Positions 35,201-48,500 of a DNA stretch of 64,000 nt are shown one piece after another (the stretch's first letter is position 1; each line of letters begins with the position of its first letter). Source of the DNA: Polytrichum commune (lineage: Eukaryota > Streptophyta > Polytrichopsida > Polytrichales > Polytrichaceae); assembly GCA_950295325.1 (NCBI GenBank), contig OX485805.1, positions 44,726,758-44,790,757 on the forward strand, given 5' to 3'. Both the position numbers and the translations under genes were made by a program. The notes under the pieces are model-generated. The model saw only the letters and a program-made list of their open reading frames with translations, was not told the DNA's origin and ran no database searches.

Positions 35201-38200
35201 TTTGTTAAGGAAGAATGAACTAATAGCTTATTGGCACCCACAACGTGCAACTTGACTTAAGCTAACCAGTTAATTGAAGCGTGCGCACACGTGTGTGTAT
35301 ATATATAGATATATATATACAGACACACACACTGTCACGTGTTTTGGCACAACCCCATGTGTAGCTTGCCAAGTGAAACTCAAAGTGGGGCCGAATCCAA
35401 TTCCAAAATCATATTGATACTACAACGATGCTACCTAGATATAAGGGTTCTTGCATGGTATACAGACCTGAATGATGTCAAATTCACAAATACCGCCAAC
35501 TACCCATACCTAGTGGTATCAAAAAATGTGAAAATCTCTCTATAGATACCTAAATGGTATCAAGAAAAGACGATACCAATCCAACATTGGTTGGAACATG
35601 GGCAAGCTTTCAAAGTTTGCATTCTTGTGATGTTCATGCATAGCTTGACACTTGTGCAAATGAAGAGTCGTTTTCATATAAGTCAACACATAAACATCCT
35701 TCTGGTAAACTAATCTATCACTTCTTAAACCACTTTTAGCTAGTTGAATGCAATCAATTTCTAAACTTGAGATATTTTAGGACTCAAATATTGCTCAAAT
35801 GTTTTTCAAATAAGGAAAATAAAAACGCCCCTCTTGCTCACCTTTTCAGAGGCTTCTATCACCTTTTGAAATCACCTAATTAATTAGTCAAGGCAAGGCC
35901 TCAAAATTCAGATGTGCATTATACTGAACTTTGTTCATATCTTGCACTAATGAAGCAAGCAAGGACTCTATCTTGCTCAACTATTCTTGTCGGTGAGCTC
36001 CCATTCATCACCAAATTCCAAAAGATGAGCACACAATGATCGATTCAAAGTTTTTGATTTATCATTTGAATGTTAACCCTTAAACTGCAAGGGTTGCATA
36101 CTTTCCAATATCCATCATAAAATTGGCCTTTATAGTATCAAAGCCGACAACATGCTTCTACAAAGTACATTGATTTTGGTAAATATTGTGGGGCATGTGT
36201 ATAGTGTGACTTACCATCCACATCCATGTAGTGTGTCCCACAATACACATCATCACACATGAAAAGAGCGTACAACACTACTTACATTTTCAATCTTCAA
36301 CCACACCCTCTCATTCTTTCACTTCTAGTTGTGGGGTAATGTATCAATTGAAAGCAATTCACAATGCAAGTCCAAAGAGCACAAATTCAATTCCTAAGTC
36401 CAAGATTCAAGGGGGAAAATTTATCAAAAGCCAGAAGAAGGTTTTTCTTGAAGGTAGATGTAATTGATATTTGAATAGTCATCACGCCCACATGGCTAAG
36501 AGTTGAAAGGTGATTTTGGTGTATTTAGAAAGAACACAAAAAGCTCTACGAGATGAACCATTTCATTGCAAAAACAAGAAAAAAAATCTCATAGTGATAT
36601 GATCATTTATTTCTTGGATCTCTAATGTTATGCAGTGTGCGCCCACAACAACATCCCCAGTATTCTAATGTGAATGTCTTGCTAATGTTATGGCCCACTG
36701 TAAGTATTGTCATCAATGTAGTTGGGAAAGTTATGTAGATAGCATTCATTCTGTCAAAATGTTCATACATGAGTTCCATACACATTTTACAAGCATTTCA
36801 CTTTAAACATGCAGCAGCCACAACCAGGCCACTACCAATGGATTTAGTCCTTTGAAAAGAAACTAGCATGCTACATCCCACCCATAAGCCCCTATATGTA
36901 TATGAAAATGCCATTGTCCACCAATTGTATCATACAAGCCCACTATCGGCTCACTAAGTAAGGTAAATTAGAAGGCTTGTGCACATGGCCCAAAAATGAG
37001 CCACTTCATCTGCAAGTAGCCGCTTGGGAGGTTGGGCAACCAGTTAGGCACCGTTAATGTGCAATTACTACAACCAAGGCAAGCCACCGCGCAAGCTGCA
37101 AGCTGCAATAAAAATGCAGCATGTGTTTACCCCCGTGCAATAAACACATTGCATGTGTTTTACATGACAATAAAATAGGCATTTATTTCCAACATTTATA
37201 AGAACTCAAATCTTTTATTGGGTGGACTAGTGGTTTTAATGCAGGGGTTGGTTCAGACAAAAGGTTTGGATGGTATTGTAAGAAAATGGGGTTAATTTTT
37301 TACTCAAAAAAAAAATAGAGACGGTTTTGAAAGTTGTTTGCAAGGAGAAAAGTGTGGGTGGGATCTAGGAAGTTGAGGATAAGTGACTTTAACAATGTGT
37401 AGTATATTCATATGATGTACAATTTCACTTATTGTTGTTTCTACCATGTCTAAGCCCATTTGCTAAGTCAATGATGCATTCCACTAATCCAAATGGACTC
37501 CAATTAACCCAATAATTGGGGAGAACCGGCAGTTAATTACAAATGAACTGGTTGAGTTTGAGATATAACCAGTTGAAGTTCAAGACTGCAGGAAAATTAC
37601 CAATCATTTTAGAGGGATTTATAGAATATACCCCAATTTCATAAAGGAAAACTGGAGGATGTCGACATGTAACTGGTTGGACTTGCAAACACTAGGATCT
37701 CAACCGATTATGCCCAAAAATCTCCCCGATCACTGGATTAACCCTCTACCTTACAATGCACCGAAGGGCCCTTGAGACAGGGGCCTCTATGATAGAAACA
37801 GTGGGCAATGAGAATTTTGGAGAGAATTTTGGATATATAGGGTAGATGCACCTATTATTGCGCATTTAAGGACTCGGTCACGTGTATAAACCACAATTTA
37901 GGGATATTCTCGGAACTTATTACATGAAAGTTGGAAAGATATGAATTGATTTTATTAGTGTTTTTTCAAAATTTAATTTTGTAAATATATGACACCTCGA
38001 TGTAAGAATTCACAGAGGTAGGTTTTAAACTACTTTTGAAAGGTCAAATCACCTATGTTTGCGCATGTTGTCCCTATGATTGCGCACCATGTGTTCCTAT
38101 GATTGCGCACCATGTGTCCCTATGATTGCGCACCATGTGCTTGACACTTAGGATGCTTCTTGACACTCATAATCCGAGCTTACTATCAAAATGCTTGCCT

Positions 38201-39100
38201 ATCTATCAGAAGTTTAATGTAGCCGGATGTGTTTGTGAAATGTTCAAACTTGAGTGCAGTTGGACGGCTCAGGCCTTTATAGAAACCGTAAATTCCATTA
38301 CAGCCAGAATCAAAACGACCATCAGGTCTGTCTGCAGCCGTCCTTCTCCCAGACAAAAAAAACAATCCATATTTTCGCAAGAGATATCAAAGAAAATTTG
38401 CCCACATATGCTTCAAAGAGCTTAAAAACATTATGAGAGTGAATGCAAGTAAGCTGAGCCTTCAATTTTGTGTAAAAACTATCCGACTGTTGTTCATGAA
38501 TGAGTTGCATCCACAACAGATGGACCTCTTGTCCAAACCAGTAATTGAGAGGAAATAACTACAACCAACAACTCTCTTGTGAAACTCTTCAGGACCTAGG
38601 AATGGGTGTTTGAAATCTTTGGCACTCCCCAGACTCACATTCTCAAGGGATCGCTACGCCTTTGAAACTTGATGAAGAATAAGCTAAGCCTCCTCCTCCC
38701 TGCTCACATCACAGTAATCTATCATCTCAGAGCTGCAACTCAAAAAAAATTATAAAATCAAAGACTCATTTCTTGTGACTTTTAACATTACATCAAGGAG
38801 TCTAAAACAGCTCTCAAATTCCATTCCCAGGCTCGTCCACCCATTGTCCACCCATTGCTATGAGGAAATCTTTGCTAAGACCTATCTTCCTACAGTACAT
38901 AATTTTTTTAACTTGAGTCAAACATTGAAGCCCAGTCTTCAGAACAAAACTGTGTTATGAAAACAAAGGAGCAATTTATGTATTTTCACATTCCAACATA
39001 GACCACTGTAATGGTTTCCACCTTTGATGATCTCAGAATGAAGCTATTTCTACATTGATGACCTACAGTGTCCCAGAATCGTTAAGATAAACTCTAATTG
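32221..39100. other. Gene-free AT-rich spacer
   Basis: Contents: AT-rich simple repeat at 33950-34000; a perfect 13-base stem with an 8-base loop at 34146-34179; a GT/TA/CA alternating run at 35281-35333; inverted TATTGTGGG/CCCACAATA arms at about 36183-36245; a 23-base minisatellite at 38072-38140. No coding region is supported. Confidence 0.45.
38072..38140 (+). repeat. Minisatellite, 22-24-base unit, three copies
   Basis: The unit CTATGATTGCGCACCATGTG repeats three times with small edge differences (T/C), preceded by a diverged copy from 38051. Confidence 0.95.
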
Positions 39101-39115
39101 GATTTGAATGCTTAC

Positions 39116-40021
39116 CTTATCAATGTCTATGTCATATATTTGGTTCAATCCCACAATATACACATTCATCAAAAGAGCAGGAATAAGAGCCTGCAAAAGA
39201 TAATACACAGAGGTGCAATGAGTCCATATTCAAGTGCCCATATTCAATGAGCCCATATTCAAATGCTTCAGCAGGTAATGGACAATGAACAACACCCATG
39301 TCCAAGATCAACCTTCACCTGCAGATTCATACTAAGCAACTAGAAATCCTTCTACTTGTAGAAACTGCTTAAGCCATATATCTACATTCTTGGATTGAAA
39401 GCACTTAGAGCCGGCAGAAAGTACATTAAGTTCCAATTCAAAAAAAGTTTCTCACATACCTGAAGGAGTCCAACAAAGAAGGTCGAGGAAAAATCAGCTG
39501 GACTTTGAATTGCCAGCATCGATACAGAGATTACTCCCAATGCCTGTTGGAACAAAAAAGGGCGACTATTAGTCTGAAACCAGAGCTCACTAAATAGAAG
39601 TTACGTGCTTCTATTCCCACGGGGCAGAAACCGCTATATGCAATAGAGGTCAAATCACCACATGATCTGCAAGATCTTCATACATTAAAGCATTCACTGG
39701 ATTAGAGCTTTCCAAAGTCTTTGTATTACATTGTTAACAAAAAACTTCATTTTTTAATAAGATTGAGGAGTGATCTCTATAACTAAACTCTTTAACTCTT
39801 GTAGAGATAAACACCACCGCAAGAATGGCACTGTTCCTGGCCCAAAGTCAGCCTAAATCTAAACATAAAAACCATGCAATCAACCATGGACGAGTTTAGT
39901 TAAGAGTTACTTACAGAGCCAATGATTGTGTGTAGAAAGCATCAAACTAGCTGACACCTGCCTCCACCAGGTTGTTTGCATCTGTTTCAACTGAGGAACC
40001 GCCATCCACATCTACATCCAT
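39116..40021 (-). pseudogene. Homogentisate prenyltransferase (HPT/VTE2-like, UbiA family), truncated pseudogene
   Basis: Two clean exons: 39460-39543 (28 codons, ALGVISVSMLA...FFVGLLQ, acceptor CAACAG, donor GTATGT) and 39116-39190 (25 codons, ALIPALLMNVYIVGLNQ then IYDIDIDK, acceptor TTTTGCAG, donor GTAAGC). NVYIVGLNQ...DIDIDK is a hallmark of homogentisate phytyl/solanesyl transferases, where it includes part of the first UbiA Asp-rich region. The preceding exon (about 39915-40021, donor GTAAGT) carries FDAFY and HTIIGS, but the RFSRP expected between them is missing (about 16 bases, changing frame), and a TAG lies at 39947-39949. No exon for NKPYLPLASGE or anything later is found downstream. 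In plants this inner plastid envelope enzyme condenses homogentisate with a prenyl diphosphate for tocopherol or plastoquinone. Confidence 0.75.
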
Positions 40022-42585
40022 GGGTCAAAGTGACTGCCATATAATCTACCCGAAGAACCTAAACCAAGAGGATTCAGCTGCATCACGTGAGGAACCAGGC
40101 GCTCTTTTTTCCCTGCTCCACAGTCAATGCCAACTACGATGTTAACATCTCAGGATCCCTTCTTTGAGAGTGAACAAGTATCCTTTACAAACTCTTGAGA
40201 TACAATGAAGTCAGAAACCATATGTATAAAACTGGACTTGGAACGATTTAGAATGTAGAAGGACGTGAAAAGGAGCTCAACCGACTAAAATATCCTGGTA
40301 ATGGAGAAAATCAACACCAAGTACACTGAGGTATCCTCAACAAGGGGCAATGAAAGTAATGGCTCAAACCTATACAATGGTCATCACTTCACTACAGTAC
40401 ATCTTTCCTCTGTTCACTCACGCAAAAATATTTTTCTGTCCGCAGTGTATCAGCAGCTACAAACACATCTGGTCCAATTGCAAAGAAGAGCAATGAAATT
40501 TATGGAATCTTCTCAACTACGAGAACTCCATGTCTTCAAACAGCAATCTGGCCAGAACCCGCTACAAGGAGAACTTGGCATTGAGTAGCGAAGAATGTGA
40601 AAATTAGTGCAAAAGGAGACCACTGATTATGAAATTAGGGGAGCAGCTTGCGCCTAGGGGAAGATGAAATTCACCGAATATTTGCAACCTACGAGAAGCT
40701 GTGGAAGTGAGTACAGGAAGCAATACAGTTCTTCAAAGCTCAAAGAAACACTTGAAAGCACACAATGTAGGAGGACGTAGTTGAGAAAGTTCTCTTTGCT
40801 GTGAATCTATAACCTGTTCTTCTACAATATGCCACAGGGGTTGTAAGTGTAGTTCATTCCTTCAATATTTATTTCGATACAGAAAAATGCCACGATGATT
40901 AGAGAACAAGGTAAATATGAATTTTCTGGCATGTGCAATGCTCAAATTCTTACATGTGTAAAAGCACCAGAACCTCCTAATCCCCCCCCCCCCCCCCCGC
41001 CACATCTCCTTGGTCTCTGCCCGTCCGCAATTCGGAGCACATACACTCTTCAATGCGTTACTTGCCACCACATTCTTCCTGAGAGCACGACTCCAAGCCG
41101 AGCAAGCTTCCTACCACAGCGGCCCTGGCCATCGCTTCCTTCCCGAACAAGAAACCACACCCTGATTCAACACAACCTTCACCGCTCCTCCCAATGGTTC
41201 AAACCTCAAACCATGCCAATTCCGCTTCGGCACAAGCAGCCACAACTTAAAGCTCTTGCTCATACATTCACACCGAAGGAGCTCATACATTCATAAGTCT
41301 CCCAATCTACGTGCCAATCGTAGAACCCTAAGTGCGTAAGCTTAATCTTCACCGGTTCCAATTGCACAATCTCTCAACTTCCCAGATACCTCTTTCTTGC
41401 TGCGAACTTCATCCAAACTATGATGCAAATTCCGCAGCGACAACCATTGTAACTAATGTTTACCATTCCCACTACGAAGCTCGACAGACTGAATGACAAA
41501 TTACACCAGGGAGCAATCTTGAAACCCCAATGGTAAAACCACAATCCTGCGACACAATCCTGCGACACAATCCTGCGACACAATCCTGGTGATAAACACA
41601 ACAGTGCACAAATCTAAAGAGATAAATCCAAATGCAATGCTCTAGATTACGCATCCTACGATCCTTGATTTTCTACAGCTAAAAAGCAATACAATGTCCA
41701 GAAATTCATTCATAAGCCAAAGACTCCTGGCATTAGCCAACAAGGTAAGAAAACATGAAATTGGCATGCTTAGAGCTTGATTGAATCAACTAAGAAATTC
41801 CAGAAACTTCTGGAAAATTAGCGAGGCTGGAAAATTGGTGGACAATGTGCCTGAGCCGGAAGCGAGGGAGGCAGCAGGGAGAGGCTCCGAGGCGGGACGG
41901 CGGTGGTGGAAATGCGCAGACATAGGTGCATGCTGCGCAACCATGGGGGTTTTCGCAGTGATAGGCACACATACCCTATATGGACGTTGGGGATGGGGTG
42001 GAGCATATGACATGTGGTCTTGCTATAAGAAAACGAAAAAAATGCCAAAAGTAGTGACCCATTAGCGGCTCCATAAGTGTAGCTCTTACAAAACCATGTT
42101 CTTTCATGTTATATACAGAGTTCACCCCAAGCGTGTCCACATATAAGGGCCATAGCAAAAAGTCATACATGTAGTTTAGCATACACAAGAACCAAAAGAT
42201 CACATTCTTCACTCTAGAAATTAGCCATTCAACCTAGGCAGTTTAGGGATAAGGGTCTCAAGTGCTCAAAGTGTTCATTATTAGCACTTTTAAATTAAAA
42301 CTTAGGGTTGAAGAAAGCCGAGTCCACCCTCTTGCAATTTCTTTACTCTGTCCCAGGATTAGATTGATAATGTAACATAGGAAACAATGGAAAATGCAGA
42401 AATTCATTGGAACCTCACTGCATTATGTCCTCAAAATGTACACAATGAACAGAAACTGTGCTCAAAGACATCTACCTAGTCAATTCCAGGAAGATGCAAC
42501 AATACAAAGGGCTAAAATAAAATATCCTCCCGCTCAAATTTTGTATATATTGCCGCACTTGTTCGAAACAACCCATAGGCCAGGT
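40022..42585. other. Spacer between the pseudogene and the FtsH gene
   Basis: It includes a 17-base C run (40982-40998), GC-richer sequence at 41030-41300 that on the minus strand could hold a decayed transit-peptide exon (starting MARAAVVGSLLG near 41130), and a 13-base tandem repeat (41540-41588). No intact gene is seen. Confidence 0.4.
41540..41588 (+). repeat. Tandem repeat, 13-base unit
   Basis: CACAATCCTGCGA is repeated almost perfectly about 3.7 times. Confidence 0.95.
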
Positions 42586-45500
42586 TCAAGAAGCAGGATT
42601 ATGCAAACCAGAACCTACAGCTGCCATATCAAGCTCCGGGACAAGTTGAAGTGGGTTGAGTAGATCTTTGATCTCTTTCGCATTCAGTGTTTCATGTTCA
42701 AGGAGAGCTTGTGCCAATGAATGGAGATCTGACTCGTGCTGCAGACAACCATAAAACCATGTTACCAATTTCAGCACATCAACAAACTCCAGACTTTGTA
42801 ATGAATGAAAATTCAAGAAAATGACATTGTATATGGAACTGATTTGTCAAGAAATGTGAAACCGCTCACACTCGACCAAAGGACAGCCAAACACCCTTCT
42901 TGGAAGTAGAACATAATATTATTAGACCAGTGTGTAGCTGAAAGAGGAATTGCAGTTGTGACCATGACTCATAGTGATTGGCTAGCATACCTTTTTCAAT
43001 AATTTGGTAACCCTATCATATGCCTCTTTGAGAAGTCGTACAACCTGCAACCAAAGTAAAGGCTCAACTTGGTTCCAAAGATGATAACAGCAGGGTCAAA
43101 GAAGATTTTGAGCTCCAGCTTTCTAACAAAACCATAACATTCATCACACACATGTTCTGTCAGTGAGATTCATACCTCTGCATCAATACTCTTCTGAAAA
43201 TCACCACTTAGTTTTTGGTTGTCTGTGTCAATAAATATTGGACCCACGGCATCGCTCATGCCGCATTCTGTTACCTGCATTTTGAAATATACACATATAT
43301 ATAAATAGGAGTGTTGCTACTGTTCTAACATCCCCAGCCTCGGACCCATTTTTTTATCAACTCGTGCAAGATAAACAGAAACAATCAGAACAACCTCATC
43401 TGCCAAATTTAACCTGCATAAAAAGCTCGTGAAGCTATGTTTTGCAATAGGAATACGTGAGCAATTTGTATTACCATGTGCCGGGCAAGTGCAGTTGCCT
43501 GCTGAAGATCACTGCGTGCCCCACTGGTGACTTGATCAGGTCCAAATATCATCTCCTCCGCAACACGGCCACCCATACAAACATCCAACCTTGCCAACAT
43601 CTGATTTTTACTGACAGAAGTTTCGTCCTTATCTGGCAGTTGGGTCACCATACCCAATGACATCCCCCGTGGTGTGATCGTGGCTTTATGAATGGGATTT
43701 GCACCTTTGGTGTTGAAGGCAACAACAGCATGGCCAGACTCATGATATGCTGTCAACTGCGCCAACCAAATGCAGTGAAGTCATTACTTGAGCAGAACAC
43801 TATATCCAGAGATAATAAAATTTACAGCTGACAATTCGCCATAAGAAGTATCACGACAGGTCCGCACCCTTAAATTTATGGCCGGTGTACCGAGATAACT
43901 TCATAATCCAGAACACAGATAAATGGTGGCAGTTATAGCCATATTCCAAACAAAAATTTAGCAGTTTCTGTAGTTGTGAAACTTTGTTCCAGGGTTTTAG
44001 CAGACTGCCTATTGGGAGGCCTTAATGAACTTCAAAAATATTTGATTCCAAGTTTCTAGAGACTCTTGAATCACCAAGAAACATGACCAACAACCCTTCA
44101 AGCTGGACAAAAAACACACAATAACCTTCCACAAAGTGCATTACCTTCCGAGACTCTTCAGTCAATGCCATTGACTTTCGTTCAGTGCCCATCAGAAGCT
44201 TGTCTTTTGCAAACTCTAACTGTTTCGTACTGATCTTATCCATACCATCTACAGCAGCCTTGACAGCTGCCATGTTAACCAAATTCGCAAGATCTGTTCA
44301 TAACAATATTGCACTTCTTAGGGAAGAGGATGAAATACTTGAACCTGCTATAGACACTGAGTACTGTTAACAAGATTTCAAAATGTTCATTTTGCAGGGA
44401 TGAGCATATATCACCCGACTTGACTTTAAAGCAGTGGAGCCTTACATGACTTGGAATGTGCAAACAACAACAATTACTGTTTCGGTACCCACTTCTTTTT
44501 AAGTGGGCAAATCTTCTAATGATATGTTAAGGACAATATGAGCCTGCTTCAAGGCCAGGTATGAAAGGAGACAGTCCCATGGAACAACACTTCTAAACAC
44601 AACCTGCACATATATAAATATGGGTAGTCCTACACATGAAGCAAAAACACTCTATTTCACAAACAAAAGAGTACCTGCCCCACTGAAGCCAGGAGTTCCC
44701 CGAGCCAGAACTTGCACATCCACATCCTCCCCAAGTGGCTTGTCCTGGAGATAAAGATTGAGGATCTCTGTCCTTCCTCTGGCATCAGGATTACTCACCA
44801 CAACCTAAGAAGCACAAATCTATTGTCAGCAGTTTTCCATTGACAGCTGTAAAAAGAGTCCTCGTTGCTAAGACATCTTCTGAAAACACAGCACCTCACC
44901 TACACCAGAAAGAAGTGAAAATCACAAAAACATGTGACTTATTTATACAGTACACTAGCTTGAGAGATAATTCAAATATGCTTCAGTGATAAACCGATGC
45001 AGGTCTACATGGAAGATGCACTCACATGCCGATCAAATCTTCCAGGCCGTGTCAAGGCTGGATCAAGAGTCTCCGGCAAATTTGTGGCTGCCAGCACAAT
45101 AATGCCCTACACAAATTCAACACGAGATATAAGCTACATAAAGGCCTATACAAGACCTGACATATCAATGAAGTTATCATGGTGAGCCCTGCATTTGAAT
45201 ATTTGAGATAATTACTAAATAGCTAAGACATTCCACAAAATCAAATTATATGACTTGTATATCCATTGTGTCATCGATTGTGGGTGCAGGCAACTCCTGA
45301 AATGAGACAAGAACAAACCTCGTTTGCATCAAACCCATCCATTTCTACCAGCAACTGATTAAGGGTCTTCTTGGTGTGACCTTCCCACTGTTTTCGGCTG
45401 CCTCCAACAGCATCAATTTCATCAATGAAGACAATGCAAGGAGCCTGCATCCAGATGTGTGAACTTGATTGAGATATGTATGTACGTCCTCAAGGTTGTA

Positions 45501-48500
45501 ATGAGACATAGAGTATCATCAATTTGAGAATTTGAAATCTAGCTGATTAATGCAATGATCTCCCTTGTTGCTGAACTGAGGGTTTACCTTCTTCTTAGCT
45601 GCATGAAAAAGGGAGCGTACTCTGCGAGCACCAACACCAACAAACCTGGCACAATACAAGACAACAACAAGCACATTAGGTGAGTTATTATGAGAAATAG
45701 CTAAGCGGCCAGAAAATGTCAAAATGTACACAACTTAGAACACAGTACAACACACAATATCCAACAGAAGGTGTAAGGGAGAAATCCATCATACACACTT
45801 TTCAAAGGTTTGTCACCTGTACAAGACCTACAAAGGGCTGCTGGAAACAAAATGAAGTTCAAAAAGCTACAAACAGAGCCATACACACTGCATATACATA
45901 GTACCTCAGAAAAGTAAAGCTTAACCTTCCCAAACCAAAACACAAAATAAAATTTTAAAATTTTAAAAAAAAAATCAACACATGGCCACACATTATCTTA
46001 CATAGACAGGACCAAACTACACTGTGTTTCTCAAGGACAAATCTAAGGACGACAGAAGTTGCATAATGGTATGGCTCAAGATGCAGCAGAGGTACAAGGA
46101 AACTTGCTGATGACATGTTATCTGATTACTGACAGCACCCACTCTCATAAACAGTCAGACACAGGTCTCCTAAATCCCACATAACAAATAACAACCCTGA
46201 GTCATGTAGGGGATGAGGTGGACATGAAGAAATACAAAGAATCATGACTGGAAACAGTCTCCAATGTCAGGTTGTTTAAAATTGTCAACCACTTGCAGCA
46301 CAATGATATTTAGGTAGCTCCAGTGGATTGAACAAACTTACATTTCCTCAAATTCAGACCCTGCACGATAGAAGAAGGGAACCCCTGCCTCTCCAGCAAT
46401 GGCCTGTCAATTTCAGAGACACAAAAAGACACACAGTGACAGTAAGCTCTTTACTTGCAGACTTAAAATGAACAGCAAATGACTTAACGCAAAATCACAT
46501 CCTTCTCACAAACATGTGTCTACAGCCAATAGGTGAGAGACAGATGTGTGAATGAGTGAGAGATAGAAAGTGATCATCTGCTTTATTTATTACAAATAAC
46601 TAATCCTTATTGCGAGTGAAACATATATTGTTATATTGTTATATTCATCTATGTACAGTAGGTATTGTTATGTTATCAATTGAAAATACTTCACCATTGT
46701 TGACAACTGCATGCTCACTTTCTATCTCTCACTCATTCACACATCTGTGTCTCTTGCCTACTGGCCGTAGACACAATGCAAAAATACATCCTTCTCACAA
46801 ACTACACAACTTGACAGAAACAATTATAGGTATCAGAGACCTTTGGATTCTTGAGAGTTATTCTGGCTAATAATTAAGGCAGCTTTCCTCTAGAAAACAA
46901 AGACGTTTGTATAGCTCAAGTCAATGAAGAACCACATGGAAAATTTGCAGGATAAACATGTGAGATCTGCATTCATGGTCTATTTGACACCTACAAACCA
47001 ACTACACTGACTCTTTAAAAAATAATGACTTCTGAGCATTCTGCACAATCAGATGTTAAAATCCTCCAAACCTCTGAGCAGGTGTAAAATAGGGAAAACT
47101 TGCAAGTCATGAATTTCCTTACCTTGGCAAGTAGTGTCTTTCCAGTACCAGGAGGACCAATTAGAAGAACGCCCTGTCAAAGAAACAACATCGATCCAAC
47201 CACTCCAAATCATGAGCTTAACTTCAATATATCTTCTTACACACAAGTAGCTTAAGTAGAATCACTGAGAAAATCTACATGAAATATTCAGAATGGGATG
47301 TGTTAAAATTCATGAATGAAAAATATTTGACAAACGAAGTTACTAGTAAGGACCAGAGCACACCTTGGGCAACTTGCCACCAAGACGAGTAAATTTGGCA
47401 GGATTTTTTAGGTACTCCACAATCTCCTCCAACTCTGCCTTGGCCTCATCACAGCCCTTCACATCATTGAAGGTCTTCACATTCTGAGACACATTACAAA
47501 ACATATCCAGTACAAGGTCAACGTCTCTTTTTCCTCACCACAATCTTCACAGATGAGCATTTGATAATTTTCAGCACCTGCCTTTGCGTAGCATCTCTCC
47601 CCAAAAATTCTACAAATTAGGCACTCCAACTTCCATATCTTCAACACTTCCCAGACTTAGAGCTGAGGCTATAAAATCCATGAAACTTGTCCAAGAAGGA
47701 TGATATATTTTAAAACAATGAGGACATACAAGATTAATAGGAATTATTTAAGGATGCATAATGGAGTTGAACTTCGTACTGAATTCCATGAAACCAGAAT
47801 GTAGGTTAATTTACAATTCCCACTATTCATTCAAAGGTTCAATACTATGACATTTGACGAAACATATTATGAAGATATTCTTCAAAGTTACAGGGATTTG
47901 GCAACGTGGAGAGTTCCTTGAATCTCAATATTTCAAACACGGCATATTCAGATCAACTTGTGATTAGAATTTCAATCTGAGTAGGATACTATTCCAAGCA
48001 ACAGAAGTTACAAAAAGATGCACTTAACAAATGACCAAAGCTAATTAAATCATCTCCATTCTTGATCATCATGCCTTTTCACATCACGCTAGAGATGAAG
48101 GCATTGTGACCTACCCAAAACAGTAAAGAAACTTGACAAATGTAGCAAGAACAAACAACCCCTTATCCCAACACACATGAAATTGAGCAAGAACCCAAAC
48201 CTTCTCTGGAATATTCTCTTTATTGAACTCCTTAGGTGCATACAAATTGTTCCCACTCATACCACCAGCTGATCCCATGCCTGCCACACCATTTACATAC
48301 TTTCGAATAGCTGCAGCACCAATGACCCTGCACATCAAATGTCCAAGTTATCTGAAAAGAGTAACAAAAAATCAACTAAATGTGCAGACACATACACCAC
48401 AAAAGCATAAAATCTTGAAAACAGACACTGCAATTATTTCTTTTGCAAGTATTTGTTAATGCCACTTCATTAACGTACCACATTACGCTGAAAATAATCA

